Assembly: GCF_024346395.1 (NCBI RefSeq) | Contig: NZ_JAGQCW010000006.1 | Location: forward strand, 62,001 to 126,000 | From: Cyanobium sp. AMD-g | GTDB taxonomy: Bacteria > Cyanobacteriota > Cyanobacteriia > PCC-6307 > Cyanobiaceae | Direction: 5' to 3' | DNA: 64,000 nucleotides | Part shown: positions 35,491-43,690 of the stretch, piece after piece | How positions within the stretch are numbered: the first letter of the stretch is position 1 | How the letters are laid out: the number at the start of each line of letters is the position of its first letter | Notes under the pieces: model-generated | The model's database searches: none | The model's input: the letters and a program-made list of their open reading frames with translations, nothing else | Told to the model about the DNA's origin: nothing | Made by a program: the position numbers and the translations under genes

Positions 35491-36447
35491 ATGTTCACGC
35501 TCGAAAAAGCGTCCCAGATCTTTCCGGACACCCTTTCCGCCGATGTGGTGCCCGCCCTCACCGCTCGGTTCGCTCTGCTGAGCGCGGAAGATCAGCTGGC
35601 GCTGATCTGGTTCGCCTACCTCGAGATGGGCAAGACCATCACCATCGCTGCGCCCGGGGCGGCCCGCATGCAGTTCGCCGAGCCGGTGCTCAACCGGATC
35701 AAGGCCATGACCTTCGCCGAGCAGAGCCAGGTGATGGTGGATCTGGCCAACAGGGCCGACACCGACATCTGCCGCACCTATGCGATCTGGTCGGTCAACA
35801 TCAAGCTGGGCTTCTGGTATCGCCTGGGCGAGTGGATGGAGGAAGGTCTCGTCGCCCCCATCCCCGAGGGGTATCAGCTCTCTGCCAACGCCGCTTCGGT
35901 GCTGTCCTCGCTGAAGGGCATTGATGCCGGTCAACAGATCACCGTGCTGCGCAACTTCGTCGTTGACATGGGCTTCGACCCCAGCAAGGTGGACGGGGCT
36001 GAGCGCATCGCTGAGCCGATCGTGCTGCCCACGGCCCCCGAGCAGCGCACCAAGGTGTCGATCGCGGGAATCGACAATGCCACGATCCTCTCCTACATGG
36101 ATCTGCTCAACGCCAACGATTTCGACCAGCTGATCAAGCTGTTCCTTCCCGATGGCGCCCTGCAGCCCCCCTTCCAGCGTCCGATCGTCGGCACCGATGC
36201 CGTGCTGCGCTTCTTCCGCGAAGATTGCCAGAACCTCAAGCTTCTTCCCGAAAGTGGCGTGAGTGAGCCCTCCGATGGCGGCTTCACCCAGATCAAGGTC
36301 ACCGGAAAGGTTCAGACCCCCTGGTTCGGCGCCGGCGTCGGCATGAATGTGGCCTGGCGTTTCCTGCTGGATCCCGAGAACAGGATCTACTTCGTGGCGA
36401 TCGACCTGCTGGCGTCCCCGGCCGAGTTGCTCAAATTCGCACGCTGA
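35491..36447 (+). CDS. ocp: Orange carotenoid protein (OCP)
   Basis: A 318-residue photoactive protein that binds one keto-carotenoid and, after blue-light activation, quenches phycobilisome excitation. The N-terminal helical domain (1-160) and C-terminal NTF2-like domain (190-318) are complete. Functional residues of Synechocystis OCP1 are conserved with small offsets: Tyr43, Trp109 and Tyr110, Arg154 (interdomain salt bridge), Tyr202 and Trp289 (hydrogen bond and carotenoid contact). The sequence is closest, from memory, to OCP1, which fits the frp gene two genes downstream. ocp, crtW and frp are tightly spaced, with a terminator-like hairpin after ocp. Confidence 0.97.
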   Translation: MFTLEKASQIFPDTLSADVVPALTARFALLSAEDQLALIWFAYLEMGKTITIAAPGAARMQFAEPVLNRIKAMTFAEQSQVMVDLANRADTDICRTYAIWSVNIKLGFWYRLGEWMEEGLVAPIPEGYQLSANAASVLSSLKGIDAGQQITVLRNFVVDMGFDPSKVDGAERIAEPIVLPTAPEQRTKVSIAGIDNATILSYMDLLNANDFDQLIKLFLPDGALQPPFQRPIVGTDAVLRFFREDCQNLKLLPESGVSEPSDGGFTQIKVTGKVQTPWFGAGVGMNVAWRFLLDPENRIYFVAIDLLASPAELLKFAR

Positions 36448-36473
36448 CAGGATCTCCCCTCCAGCCTGGCCCG

Positions 36474-37280
36474 ATGACGGACAAGGCGAACGTCTGTGCT
36501 GTTTCCCCTGCCCCCCTGGGCAGGGGTTTTTGGCTTGGGATGGCGATCTTCTGGGGCTGGTTGGCCAGCCTTGTCGCCTTGTTGCTGGCCCATCCGGCCC
36601 AGTGGCCTGCGCCGGCCATTCTGCTGGCTGTCGCAGGACGGACGTTTCTCCAGACCGGCCTGTTCATCCTGGGTCACGACGCCATGCACCGCACCCTGGT
36701 GCCCGGGCGCCCTGGCCTCAACGACGGACTGGGTCGCCTGGCCCTGGTGCTTTACGCCGGCTTGCCCTATGGGCCCTCTCGCCGCCAGCATCTGCGCCAT
36801 CACCGCTCCCCTGGCAGCCTCCGGGATCCCGATTTCCGTTTCGCCAGTGGCGATGGTGCCCTGCGCTGGTATGTGCGATTCATGGGCAACTATCTCTCCT
36901 GGAAGCAGTTGGCCCTGCTCCTGATCACCTGGATCACCGCTGCAGCACTGCTACTGGAACTGGACCCCCAACGGGCGATCAATGTGGTCGCATTCTGGGT
37001 GCTGCCGCTGGTGCTGAGCTCGTTTCAACTGTTCCTCTTCGGTACCTATCTTCCCCATCGCAGCCAAGGATCAGGACCTCTTCCTGCCGGCAGCCATGCC
37101 GTGCGAAGTCTGGGGTACTCACACCTTCTCTCCCTGCTGGCTTGTTATCACTTCGGCTACCACTGGGAGCACCATGCCTACCCGGCAGTGCCCTGGTTCC
37201 GGCTGCCGGACTTGAGGCGACGCGTTTCTCTTGATCACGGCCCGGCTAACGGCTCGCGGCGGCTCGGGCTTGCGCGTTAA
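36474..37280 (+). CDS. crtW: Beta-carotene 4-ketolase CrtW
   Basis: A 268-residue membrane di-iron oxygenase of the fatty-acid-hydroxylase superfamily. The His motifs are HDAMH (68-72), HLRHH (106-110) and HFGYHWEHH (226-234), with QTGLFILGHD before the first. CrtW adds a 4-keto group to beta-carotene, giving echinenone and canthaxanthin, the chromophores of OCP. It lies between ocp and frp, 26 bases after ocp. Codons 11-20 coincide with a perfect terminator hairpin. An internal ATG at 36540 would avoid it, but the residues before that ATG (GRGFWLG) align with the first helix of known CrtW, so the upstream start is preferred. Confidence 0.92.
   Translation: MTDKANVCAVSPAPLGRGFWLGMAIFWGWLASLVALLLAHPAQWPAPAILLAVAGRTFLQTGLFILGHDAMHRTLVPGRPGLNDGLGRLALVLYAGLPYGPSRRQHLRHHRSPGSLRDPDFRFASGDGALRWYVRFMGNYLSWKQLALLLITWITAAALLLELDPQRAINVVAFWVLPLVLSSFQLFLFGTYLPHRSQGSGPLPAGSHAVRSLGYSHLLSLLACYHFGYHWEHHAYPAVPWFRLPDLRRRVSLDHGPANGSRRLGLAR
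36505..36531 (+). terminator. Perfect terminator/attenuator hairpin inside the start of crtW
   Basis: CCCCTGCCC, loop CCCT, GGGCAGGGG and TTTTT: a 9 bp perfect GC-rich stem with a five-T tail, 57 bases after the ocp stop and within codons 11-20 of crtW. It could end most ocp transcripts and let only some reach crtW-frp. Confidence 0.75.
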
Positions 37281-37293
37281 GGTCAAAAAACAG

Positions 37294-37632
37294 ATGTTGG
37301 GTCCGATGGTGACAGCGGTGCTGGAATGGACGGAGCAGGAACAGGACGTGGCACGGCGCGCCTTTGACAAGGCCCACTCCCGAGCGGTTCTCGGCATCAT
37401 CCGGGCCGCCCAGGCCCATGCCAGCCGCATGGACTCGGTCGAGGAATGCTGGAAACTTCATGATTTCCTCAGCATTCAACGCCACGAAATTGAAGGTCGC
37501 TTCGATTTCCGTCTTGCAGGGCTTCTGTTCGTCTTTGCCAGCCTGGTGAAAGACGGCTTGCTCCAGGTGGATGAACTGGACGGGCTGGATAGGGACAAGC
37601 TCAACAAGATCGCAGCCATGTCCCGCATGTGA
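37294..37632 (+). CDS. frp: Fluorescence recovery protein (FRP)
   Basis: A 112-residue helical protein from the ATG at 37294, close to the usual 109 or so residues. FRP binds activated OCP and speeds its return to the dark state, detaching it from the phycobilisome. The signature CWKLHDFLSIQRHEIEGRFD contains Trp53, His56, Asp57 and Arg63, which correspond to Trp50, His53, Asp54 and Arg60 of Synechocystis FRP. The C-terminal dimerisation helices (LLFVFASLVKDGLLQVDELD) are present. An earlier in-frame ATG at 37231 overlaps crtW and gives an Arg/Lys-rich extension, so it was not chosen. Confidence 0.95.
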   Translation: MLGPMVTAVLEWTEQEQDVARRAFDKAHSRAVLGIIRAAQAHASRMDSVEECWKLHDFLSIQRHEIEGRFDFRLAGLLFVFASLVKDGLLQVDELDGLDRDKLNKIAAMSRM

Positions 37633-37962
37633 GTCAACGGACTGTTGGTGATCCGGCTCGCCATGGCGTTGCCCTCGGGCCACCGCGCCAGGACCCGAGC
37701 GGGTTGAACCCACCTCGTTTGCCCTGTCCTGGCTGAGGGCCTGGGATTCGCTCAGCGACGCTGCCGCGCATGGGCTGGCAAGCTGCAGATCTGCAGCGCT
37801 GCTGCGGCAAAGGCCCGGCCGGTCATTTCGCCCTCCGTCGACGGGGCGTTTTGGGACCGCAGGGGCTGTAAGGTAGGGAAGATTCCAAGATTTCTCTCCA
37901 GCGAGCTCATCACTTTCTAAAAGGGCTGTCGAAGGATCGGTTCATAGTTTTTTTTCAGGTTC
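37633..37962. other. 330-base intergenic region between frp and the RRM gene
   Basis: No convincing gene. It holds a probable frp terminator hairpin at 37829-37852 and the leader of the RRM gene, which ends in an eight-T run (GTTTTTTTTC) shortly before the ATG. Long leaders are usual for cold-regulated RNA-binding protein genes of cyanobacteria; this one may be regulated in its 5' UTR. Confidence 0.6.
37829..37852 (+). terminator. Probable terminator of the ocp-crtW-frp unit
   Basis: CGCCC, an inner palindrome CCGTCGACGG and GGGCG form a compact hairpin followed by TTTT, about 200 bases after the frp stop. Confidence 0.5.
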
Positions 37963-38310
37963 ATGACCATTTACATCGGAAATCTTTCCTTCGACGCCGA
38001 AGTGGAAGATGTCAAAAATCTGTTTGCCCAGTACGGCGAACTGCGCCAGTGCACCCTTCCCCTTGATCGCGACACCGGCCGCAAAAGGGGCTTCGCCTTC
38101 GTTGAGATGACCAACGACGCCGACGAAACCAAGGCCATCGATGATCTTCAGGACGTCGAGTGGATGGGTCGCAGCATCCGCGTCAACAAGGCTGAGCCCC
38201 GCACCGGTGGCGGTGGCGGCGGCGGCGGTGGTCGCTCCGGCGGCGGTGGCGGCTATGGCGGTGGTGGTGGCGGCTACGGCGGTGGCGGCGGCGGCCGCAG
38301 CCGCTACTGA
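37963..38310 (+). CDS. Glycine-rich RRM RNA-binding protein (Rbp family)
   Basis: A 115-residue protein. The single RNA-recognition motif (1-80) has RNP2 IYIGNL (3-8) and RNP1 KRGFAFVE (43-50), both intact. The tail is a Gly/Tyr-rich repeat (GGGGGYGGGGGGYGGGGGGR) ending RSRY. These Rbp proteins bind single-stranded RNA, accumulate in the cold, and in Synechocystis help place photosystem mRNAs at thylakoids. The long T-rich leader and the terminator right after the gene suggest an independent unit. Confidence 0.95.
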   Translation: MTIYIGNLSFDAEVEDVKNLFAQYGELRQCTLPLDRDTGRKRGFAFVEMTNDADETKAIDDLQDVEWMGRSIRVNKAEPRTGGGGGGGGGRSGGGGGYGGGGGGYGGGGGGRSRY

Positions 38311-38348
38311 GTCACCGGGCCTTCCCAGACCCCCTGTTTTCTCTCTCG

Positions 38349-38377
38349 CCGTCCCGGTTCTTCCGGGGCGGTTTTTT
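38349..38377 (+). terminator. Terminator after the RRM gene
   Basis: CCGTCCCGG, a short loop and CCGGGGCGG (9 bp with one wobble pair) are followed by TTTTTT, 39 bases after the stop. Confidence 0.85.
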
Positions 38378-38487
38378 CATGGTCGATCGCGGTCCTGCTG
38401 TTCTGGTCCGTGTGGGGAGTCGGCCACGGATTGGAAGACACTCTGCTGCTGGAGCGACCTGCGAAGGCTGGGGAGCAGATTGGGGCC

Positions 38488-38700
38488 ATGAGTGAACCCA
38501 GCCCTCGAGGCCGCTACCGGGTCCGACCCGCCGACCAGAACGAAACCACCGTTCCCAACGAGGTTTTCGGCCCCCTCTTCGACCACCGTGACGAGGCCGA
38601 ACGCTATGCCCAGAACCTGGCCCTGACGCACCAGGCACCGGTGATCGTTGAGAAGCTGGCCCCGGCGGGGTGCTGGCTTCAGCTCGAGACCATCGGCTGA
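38488..38700 (+). CDS. Small soluble protein, unknown function
   Basis: A 70-residue protein from the ATG at 38488: MSEPSPRGRYRVRPADQNET, then VFGPLFDHRDEAERYAQNLA and a short end with GCWLQLETIG. GGGGAGC upstream is a reasonable ribosome site. The 22 final bases overlap the 3' end of the convergent transglutaminase gene. Family not recognised. Confidence 0.6.
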   Translation: MSEPSPRGRYRVRPADQNETTVPNEVFGPLFDHRDEAERYAQNLALTHQAPVIVEKLAPAGCWLQLETIG

Positions 38701-39572
38701 GCCGTTCCCTCCAGCTCCTCGCGGCTGGAGGCGGCCTGCAACCGGATCAGGTAGGCCAGGCTGGAGCCCACGCCGGTTCCCCGATAACGTCCGCTGACCG
38801 GCGCCGCCAGATGGTGATCCGGTGCAGCGGCCAGCACCACATGGCCATCGGCCACAGCCAGGCCCAGGCTGGGATCGAAACCCCTCCAACCCCCCCCTGG
38901 CAGATACACCTCCGCCCAGGCGTGCAGCTCATGCTCGCTCACCTCAGGGGGATGGTGCATCGAATAGCCGCTGACGAAGCGCGCCGCCAGGCCCTGGCTG
39001 CGGCAGGCCGCGATGTACAGAACGGCCGTGTCCCTGCAGGCTCCAGTCAGCGTTGCGAGGGTCTCCGCCGCCGAGGTGGGTTCCCCCTCCAGCCGGCCCA
39101 CATGGTGGAAGCCGTGGTGGATCTCATCGGCAAGGGCGCCGAGGAACGCGGTGGCCGATCCCTCGACCTTGTCGGCGATGGCCTGGGCCCAGGCACGGAC
39201 GGCCGGATCGATCTGGCCATGCCGGCAGCCCGCCAGGGAGCAGGCCTCCGCCTCCGGGTAGTCCACCGGCAGGTGTTGGGCCTCCCTGTGGGTCACGATC
39301 CAGTCGTAGGGATTGCTGCGCAGGGTTTCCAGCAGCATGTCCACCTCGATCGTCAGCTGGTCCTGCTCCTGCTGGAACCAGGCCACCATGGCGTCGGTGC
39401 CATCCGGCTCCAGCACACGCGTGAGGCCAGCGGCGGGATCCACCAGCTGCAGATGGTGCTCCAGGATCCTCTGGCTGCCGTCCTGGCGGGGGGTCAGCCG
39501 CAGGGTCATGGGCTCCAGGAAAACGGGCCGGTCGTAGCGGTAGCTGAGCCGGTGGTGGATGCGGAAGAACAT
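38679..39572 (-). CDS. Transglutaminase-like protein
   Basis: A 297-residue protein with the N-terminal beta domain (FRIHHRLSYRYDRPVFLEPM) and a transglutaminase core. Cys lies in LTGACRDTAVLYI, His in ELHAWAEVYLPGGGW and Asp in FDPSLGLAV, so the triad is complete. It is closer in its motifs to the 8955-9836 protein than to the other two. It lies three bases downstream of a conserved small gene on the same strand. Confidence 0.87.
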   Translation of the reverse strand: MFFRIHHRLSYRYDRPVFLEPMTLRLTPRQDGSQRILEHHLQLVDPAAGLTRVLEPDGTDAMVAWFQQEQDQLTIEVDMLLETLRSNPYDWIVTHREAQHLPVDYPEAEACSLAGCRHGQIDPAVRAWAQAIADKVEGSATAFLGALADEIHHGFHHVGRLEGEPTSAAETLATLTGACRDTAVLYIAACRSQGLAARFVSGYSMHHPPEVSEHELHAWAEVYLPGGGWRGFDPSLGLAVADGHVVLAAAPDHHLAAPVSGRYRGTGVGSSLAYLIRLQAASSREELEGTAQPMVSS

Positions 39573-39575
39573 GGA

Positions 39576-39950
39576 TCAGCCCAGGGCCTCGCGAAGGGCG
39601 TCCTGCAGGTCGTCATCGATGACGTAGGTGTGCAGGGGCTCGCTGTCGAGGTCCTCGACGAGGGGAAAGAAGCGGACCGAGAACCAGGCCTCGAAGAGCT
39701 CCAGGCTGCGGGGCTGGGGCCAGCGGCTGCGGTCGCGGCACCAGAGTTCCAGCTCGGCGCTGAAGATCTGCCCGTAGCTGTCCAGCAGCCTGTCCTGGGC
39801 TTCCAGCTCGCTGTCGTAGGTGGGGATCAGGTAGAGGCTGTGGTCGTCACCCAGTCCCTCCATGTCCTCCCGGGTCCAGAAGGGCCGGGTCCAATCCACC
39901 ATCGGCTGCCGGGGTGCCACCGCGATGGCGCAGCGGTTGAGAACGGCCAT
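39576..39950 (-). CDS. Conserved hypothetical protein paired with a transglutaminase gene
   Basis: A 124-residue protein from the ATG at 39950 (MAVLNRCAIAVAPRQPMVDW). It continues DHSLYLIPTYDSELEAQDRL, FSAELELWCRDRSRWPQPRS and FEAWFSVRFFPLVEDL and ends acidic. The sequence resembles small alpha/beta proteins found in many bacteria, with no assigned activity. It is probably co-transcribed with the transglutaminase gene, which starts three bases later. Confidence 0.72.
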   Translation of the reverse strand: MAVLNRCAIAVAPRQPMVDWTRPFWTREDMEGLGDDHSLYLIPTYDSELEAQDRLLDSYGQIFSAELELWCRDRSRWPQPRSLELFEAWFSVRFFPLVEDLDSEPLHTYVIDDDLQDALREALG

Positions 39951-40022
39951 CGATGGGTTGTCAGTGGCTACCTCAACGCTAGCGAGGCAGGGGAGAGGGG
40001 GCATGGAAGAAACCATGGATCT

Positions 40023-40339
40023 GAGACTGCTGAGCGCACGTTGATGGCCTGGATCCGCACCTGCCAGTCGCTGATCAGTTTTGGTTTTGGCCTCAACAGC
40101 GTCTTAGCCGCCATCAGGAGCCAGGATGACGCTCTGGGCGATGCGGGACTTGGTACGCCTGGTGTCGATGGCATTCATGCCGAACGGCACGGTGGCGATG
40201 GCATCGGCCTCTCTGCAGCAACGGCGGCACCTTCGTGGACCGCGAGCAACGCTCGATCGCCACGGCCACGGCCGTGAGCCTCATCGTGATCGGCGCCGTC
40301 GCCCTGGCGATGCTGGCCGATGGGGGGGTGGTGCTCTGA
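40023..40339 (+). pseudogene. Frameshifted DUF202 (YidH-like) membrane protein
   Basis: Three consecutive pieces of one DUF202 protein lie in three frames: ETAERTLMAWIRTCQSLISF, then MRDLVRLVSMAFMPNGTVAM and ASASLQQRRHLR, then GTFVDREQRSIATATAVSLI ending MLADGGVVL and a stop at 40339. At least two indels are needed to join them. The ERTLxAWIRT start and the three hydrophobic segments are diagnostic. The gene is therefore inactive unless these are sequencing errors. Confidence 0.8.
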
Positions 40340-40376
40340 GCCTTCGCAACTCCTCCCTTCCCTACCCCTGATCTCC

Positions 40377-41243
40377 ATGGCCCAGGCCTCTGCCGCACTC
40401 GTCAGCCTCACCCTGTTCACGATCATGTTCGCCCTCGGCCTGGGGTTGCAGCTGGAGGCGATCGCGCAGTTGCGGCATCGGCCCGCCCTGGTGATCCGCG
40501 TGCTGATCGGCTCCTGTGTGCTGGTGCCCCTGGTGGCGCTGGTGCTGATGAAGTTGCCCCTGAGCTTCGCCCTCTCCCCGCAGGCTCGCTTCGGCATCGC
40601 CCTGATGGCGGTCAGCCCAAGCGCTCCGCTCACCTTGCGCAAGGCCGGCAAGACGGGGGGCGACCGCCAGCTGGCGGCGCTGCTTCAGGCCTGCGCGGCC
40701 GTGGCCGCGATCGTTTCCATTCCCCTGCTGGCCGATCTGTTCCGGGCCTCCTTCGGCATTGATGGCTGGGACATCGCCCCCCGGGAGGTGGCCCTGCAGG
40801 TGGGCAAGGCCCAGGTGCTGCCGCTGCTGGCCGGCCTGCTGCTGAGGCGCTGGCAGCCCGAATGGGTGGCGCGGCTGGAGGGGCCGCTCGACAAGCTCGC
40901 CAACGGCCTGCTTCTGCTGCTGATCGTGCTCGTGCTGATCAAGGCCGGCCCTTTGCTGGTGCCGTTCGTGGCCTCCAACGGGCTGGCCCTGGGCTTCATG
41001 GCGGTGATGGTGGCCGCGGCCCTGGCCATCGGCTTCCTCATGGCTGGCCCGGAGCCTCGCGAGCGCACCACCGTGGCCTTGGTCATGTCGATGCGCAATC
41101 CGGGCCTGGCCCTGCTGTTCGCCACCACCTACGGCGCCGGGATGCCCGGGCTGAAGCTGGCCGTGCTGGCCTACCTGCTGATCACCGTGCTGCTCTCGGT
41201 TCCCTTCCTGCGCTGGCGCAGAGCCCCGCTGCCAACGGCTTGA
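40377..41243 (+). CDS. Bile-acid:sodium-symporter-family (SBF-like) transporter
   Basis: A 288-residue protein from the ATG at 40377 with eight to ten membrane helices: LVSLTLFTIMFALGLGLQLE, RVLIGSCVLVPLVALVLM, MAVSPSAPLTLRKAGKTGGD, LLLLLIVLVLIKAGPLLVPF, MSMRNPGLALLFATTYG and LAYLLITVLLSVPFLRW. The SPSAP and MRNPGLA motifs match the crossover regions of SBF-type secondary transporters. The substrate is unknown. It ends four bases from the end of the convergent MscS gene. Confidence 0.82.
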   Translation: MAQASAALVSLTLFTIMFALGLGLQLEAIAQLRHRPALVIRVLIGSCVLVPLVALVLMKLPLSFALSPQARFGIALMAVSPSAPLTLRKAGKTGGDRQLAALLQACAAVAAIVSIPLLADLFRASFGIDGWDIAPREVALQVGKAQVLPLLAGLLLRRWQPEWVARLEGPLDKLANGLLLLLIVLVLIKAGPLLVPFVASNGLALGFMAVMVAAALAIGFLMAGPEPRERTTVALVMSMRNPGLALLFATTYGAGMPGLKLAVLAYLLITVLLSVPFLRWRRAPLPTA

Positions 41244-41247
41244 GCCT

Positions 41248-42957
41248 TCAACCGGCGCCGGGCGGCGTGGGGGTCGGAGTGCCGAAGGACTCGGAAGGCC
41301 AGGGGGGCACCGTGCTGCCGTTGCCGTCACGCATGGCGTGGTAGCCGGGAGAGAGGATCTCGACGCCAGCGCCGGCGAACTGATCCTGGATGGCCCCCAG
41401 CAGCTCGGAGAGGGTGCTGCGGTAGGTGTCCACATCCACCACGTAGGCGTTGAGCTCGTAGCTGATGTGGAAGTCGTTCAAGGAGGTCTGGAGCACGAAC
41501 GGAGGCCTCTCCCGGCTGATGCCTGCGGTGGCGCTGGCCGCGTCCAGCATCAGCCGATGCACCTGGCGCCAGGGCACGTCGTAGCCGATGGTGACGGTGG
41601 TGGCGATCACCACCGGCTCAGCGATCTCCCGGCGGGCCAGGCTGTAATTGACGATCGAAGCCCCCAGCACGGTGGCGTTGGGGATGCTCACCACCTCATT
41701 GCGGGGGGTTCGCAGGCGAGTCACCAACAGGGCACAGTCGTGAACGATGCCGACAGTGCCGTTGATGCTGACCCGGTCACCCTCCTGGAAGGCCCTGGTG
41801 TACGTGAGCATCAGCCCACCGATGAGGTTGGCGGCCACGGCACTCGAGCCCAGGGCCGCCAGCACCCCCACGAACAGGCCGGCCCCCTGGAAGGCCTTGC
41901 TGTTGGCCCCAGGGATGTAGGGGTAGGCCAGCACCACGCCGAGCAGCAGGATGCCGATCCCCACAAGCCGGGCCGTGGGCCGGGCCCATTCGGGATAGAA
42001 TCAGTTCAGACGCAGGTTGCCCAGCTCCACCGCCCGGAACCAGGCGTTGCTGGCCCGCATCAACAGCACGCTGAGGCCCAGGATCACCGCCACCGAGATC
42101 AGGTCGGGAATGGCCATGGCCATGGCCTGGGCGCCGCCCACCACCAGGCCGGTGATCTGGCCCCGCAGGGTTTCGGAGAGGCCCTGGGTGGGGGGGAACA
42201 GCCCCAGGAACAGGGGGATGGAGAGGTAACTGACCAGCAGCAGAACGGCCCCGTGCACGATCCGGCGCAAGGGATCGAGGAGGCTGCGCTCCTGATCCGC
42301 GGTGAGCCACTGGTTGCCCCCCACCTGCAGTCCCCGGATCCGGCGGTTGGCAGGGTCGTTGATCCAGCGCTCCAGGCGCCGGTTGAGGGCGATCTGGCCC
42401 CGCAGCCAGAGGATGTAGATGCCCAGGGCGAGCAGGGCCAGGGCGGTGCCCCGCAGCCAGTCCGAACGCCGGTGGGTCTGGCGGTAGCGCACGATCGCCG
42501 CGCGGATCTGCTCCAGGTAGCGCTGGGCCAGCTGCTGGCGGCTGAGCTGAAAGCGGGCCGCGTTGCGGTCGTCAACAGAGATCCTGGGCTCGAACACGCC
42601 GCCCTGCATCAGGCCGATGGTGGTGTAGGGAGGGTCCTCCTGCACGACGATCTGCCCGGGCTCGATCGAGTAGTTGGCGGCCAGCTCCGCCAAGCGTTGG
42701 CTGCCCCGCCGCGCCATCTGCGCCGGGGTCTGGGCGCCGACGCCGGCGCGGATCTCCAGCACCTGGCGGCCATCCAGTTCGATGAACGCCGGCGCCGGAG
42801 CGTTCTTGGGGGCCGAGGCAGGGGCCGGGGCGGCACCCGCCCGGACCAGGGGAGGCGACGCCAGCAGCTGGGCCGCCAGCAGAGCGGCCAGCAGGGGCAG
42901 GAGGAAGCACGCCCATCGGCGGCGTGGGCGAAGGCCCCATGGCTCGGAGTGACCCAC
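41248..42957 (-). pseudogene. MscS-family mechanosensitive channel interrupted by one in-frame TGA
   Basis: Two segments in one frame are separated only by a TGA at 42001-42003. The first (318 residues, GTG start) has a signal peptide, a periplasmic domain and several helices, ending AVELGNLRLN. After the TGA the frame continues FYPEWARPTARLV, the TM3 pore helix region ALGSSAVAANLIGGLMLTYT, and the MscS beta domain with GDRVSINGTVGIVHDCALLV and NEVVSIPNATVL. Relatives have one ordinary residue at the break (RLGF-EPEW-type context), so a single base change explains it. Joined, the protein would be 569 residues. The C-terminal half alone lacks the early helices. Confidence 0.8.
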
Positions 42958-43171
42958 GATGCTTCATCTGGACGGTCAACGGACCCTAATCTTCCCGTCC
43001 CTGCCTGGGTTCGCATCGCCTGGAGCCCCGCGCGGGCAAGGCGGCGCCGTCATCCGGACCAACGACACGGATTGCAACGTTTTGCAAGATGCTCCGCGTC
43101 TGGAGAGTCCTGGTGGTCACGCTTTATCTGACGCCACCGGTTTTCCGGGAGCCCCGTTGATAGCTTTCGCC

Positions 43172-43690
43172 ATGCCCCTGCGCCGGATCAGCCTTCGCCC
43201 CTATGGCCGCCACGCCGGCGGCGGGATCCTGGCCGGCCTGACGGCCGCGGCCCTGCTGGCCCCCCAGCCCGCTCCTGCGGCCCAGGTGCTCTACACCCTT
43301 TCCACCCAGTGCTCGCTCCAGGGGGCGGCTGCGGTCCCCTGCAAGGTGGAAGCGGTGGACGTGGGAGGGGCCACGCTCTACCGACACCTCATCGGCAAGG
43401 CCACCGAAACGGTCCGCATCACCGCTGAACCGGTGACGATGGCGATCTGGGCCCATGCCACGAAGCAATGGAGCCCGCTGCGCGGTGCGTCGGCCCGGTT
43501 CTCCACCAACACGGTCTGCTTCAACGGCAAGGACCTGTGTGTGGTCAACCCCAATTATCTCAACAGTGTCCGGGAGGATCGCGCCAACACCCGCCTTCAG
43601 GGGCGCGATCTGGTGATGGTCCATTTCGGCCAGGACGGCCGGGTGGATGCCAGTTGCTACGACGACGCCTGCGCCCTGCTCCTGAAATGA
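43172..43690 (+). CDS. Exported protein of unknown function
   Basis: A 172-residue protein from the ATG at 43172 with a signal peptide ending APAAQ after AGLTAAALLAPQPAPA. The mature part, VLYTLSTQCSLQGAAAVPCK, VTMAIWAHATKQWSPLRGAS and FNGKDLCVVNPNYL, ends VDASCYDDACALLLK. Six Cys suggest disulphides in the periplasm. Its stop overlaps the start of the next Gly-rich secreted protein (ATGA), so they are coupled. Confidence 0.75.
   Translation: MPLRRISLRPYGRHAGGGILAGLTAAALLAPQPAPAAQVLYTLSTQCSLQGAAAVPCKVEAVDVGGATLYRHLIGKATETVRITAEPVTMAIWAHATKQWSPLRGASARFSTNTVCFNGKDLCVVNPNYLNSVREDRANTRLQGRDLVMVHFGQDGRVDASCYDDACALLLK

Noticed and set aside
37231..37293. Upstream ATG for frp overlapping crtW
   Set aside because: It would add 21 Arg/Lys-rich residues absent from known FRP; the ATG at 37294 gives the normal length.
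38210..38305. GGC/GGT-rich repeat as a non-coding repeat element
   Set aside because: It encodes the Gly-rich tail of the RRM protein, which is usual for this family.
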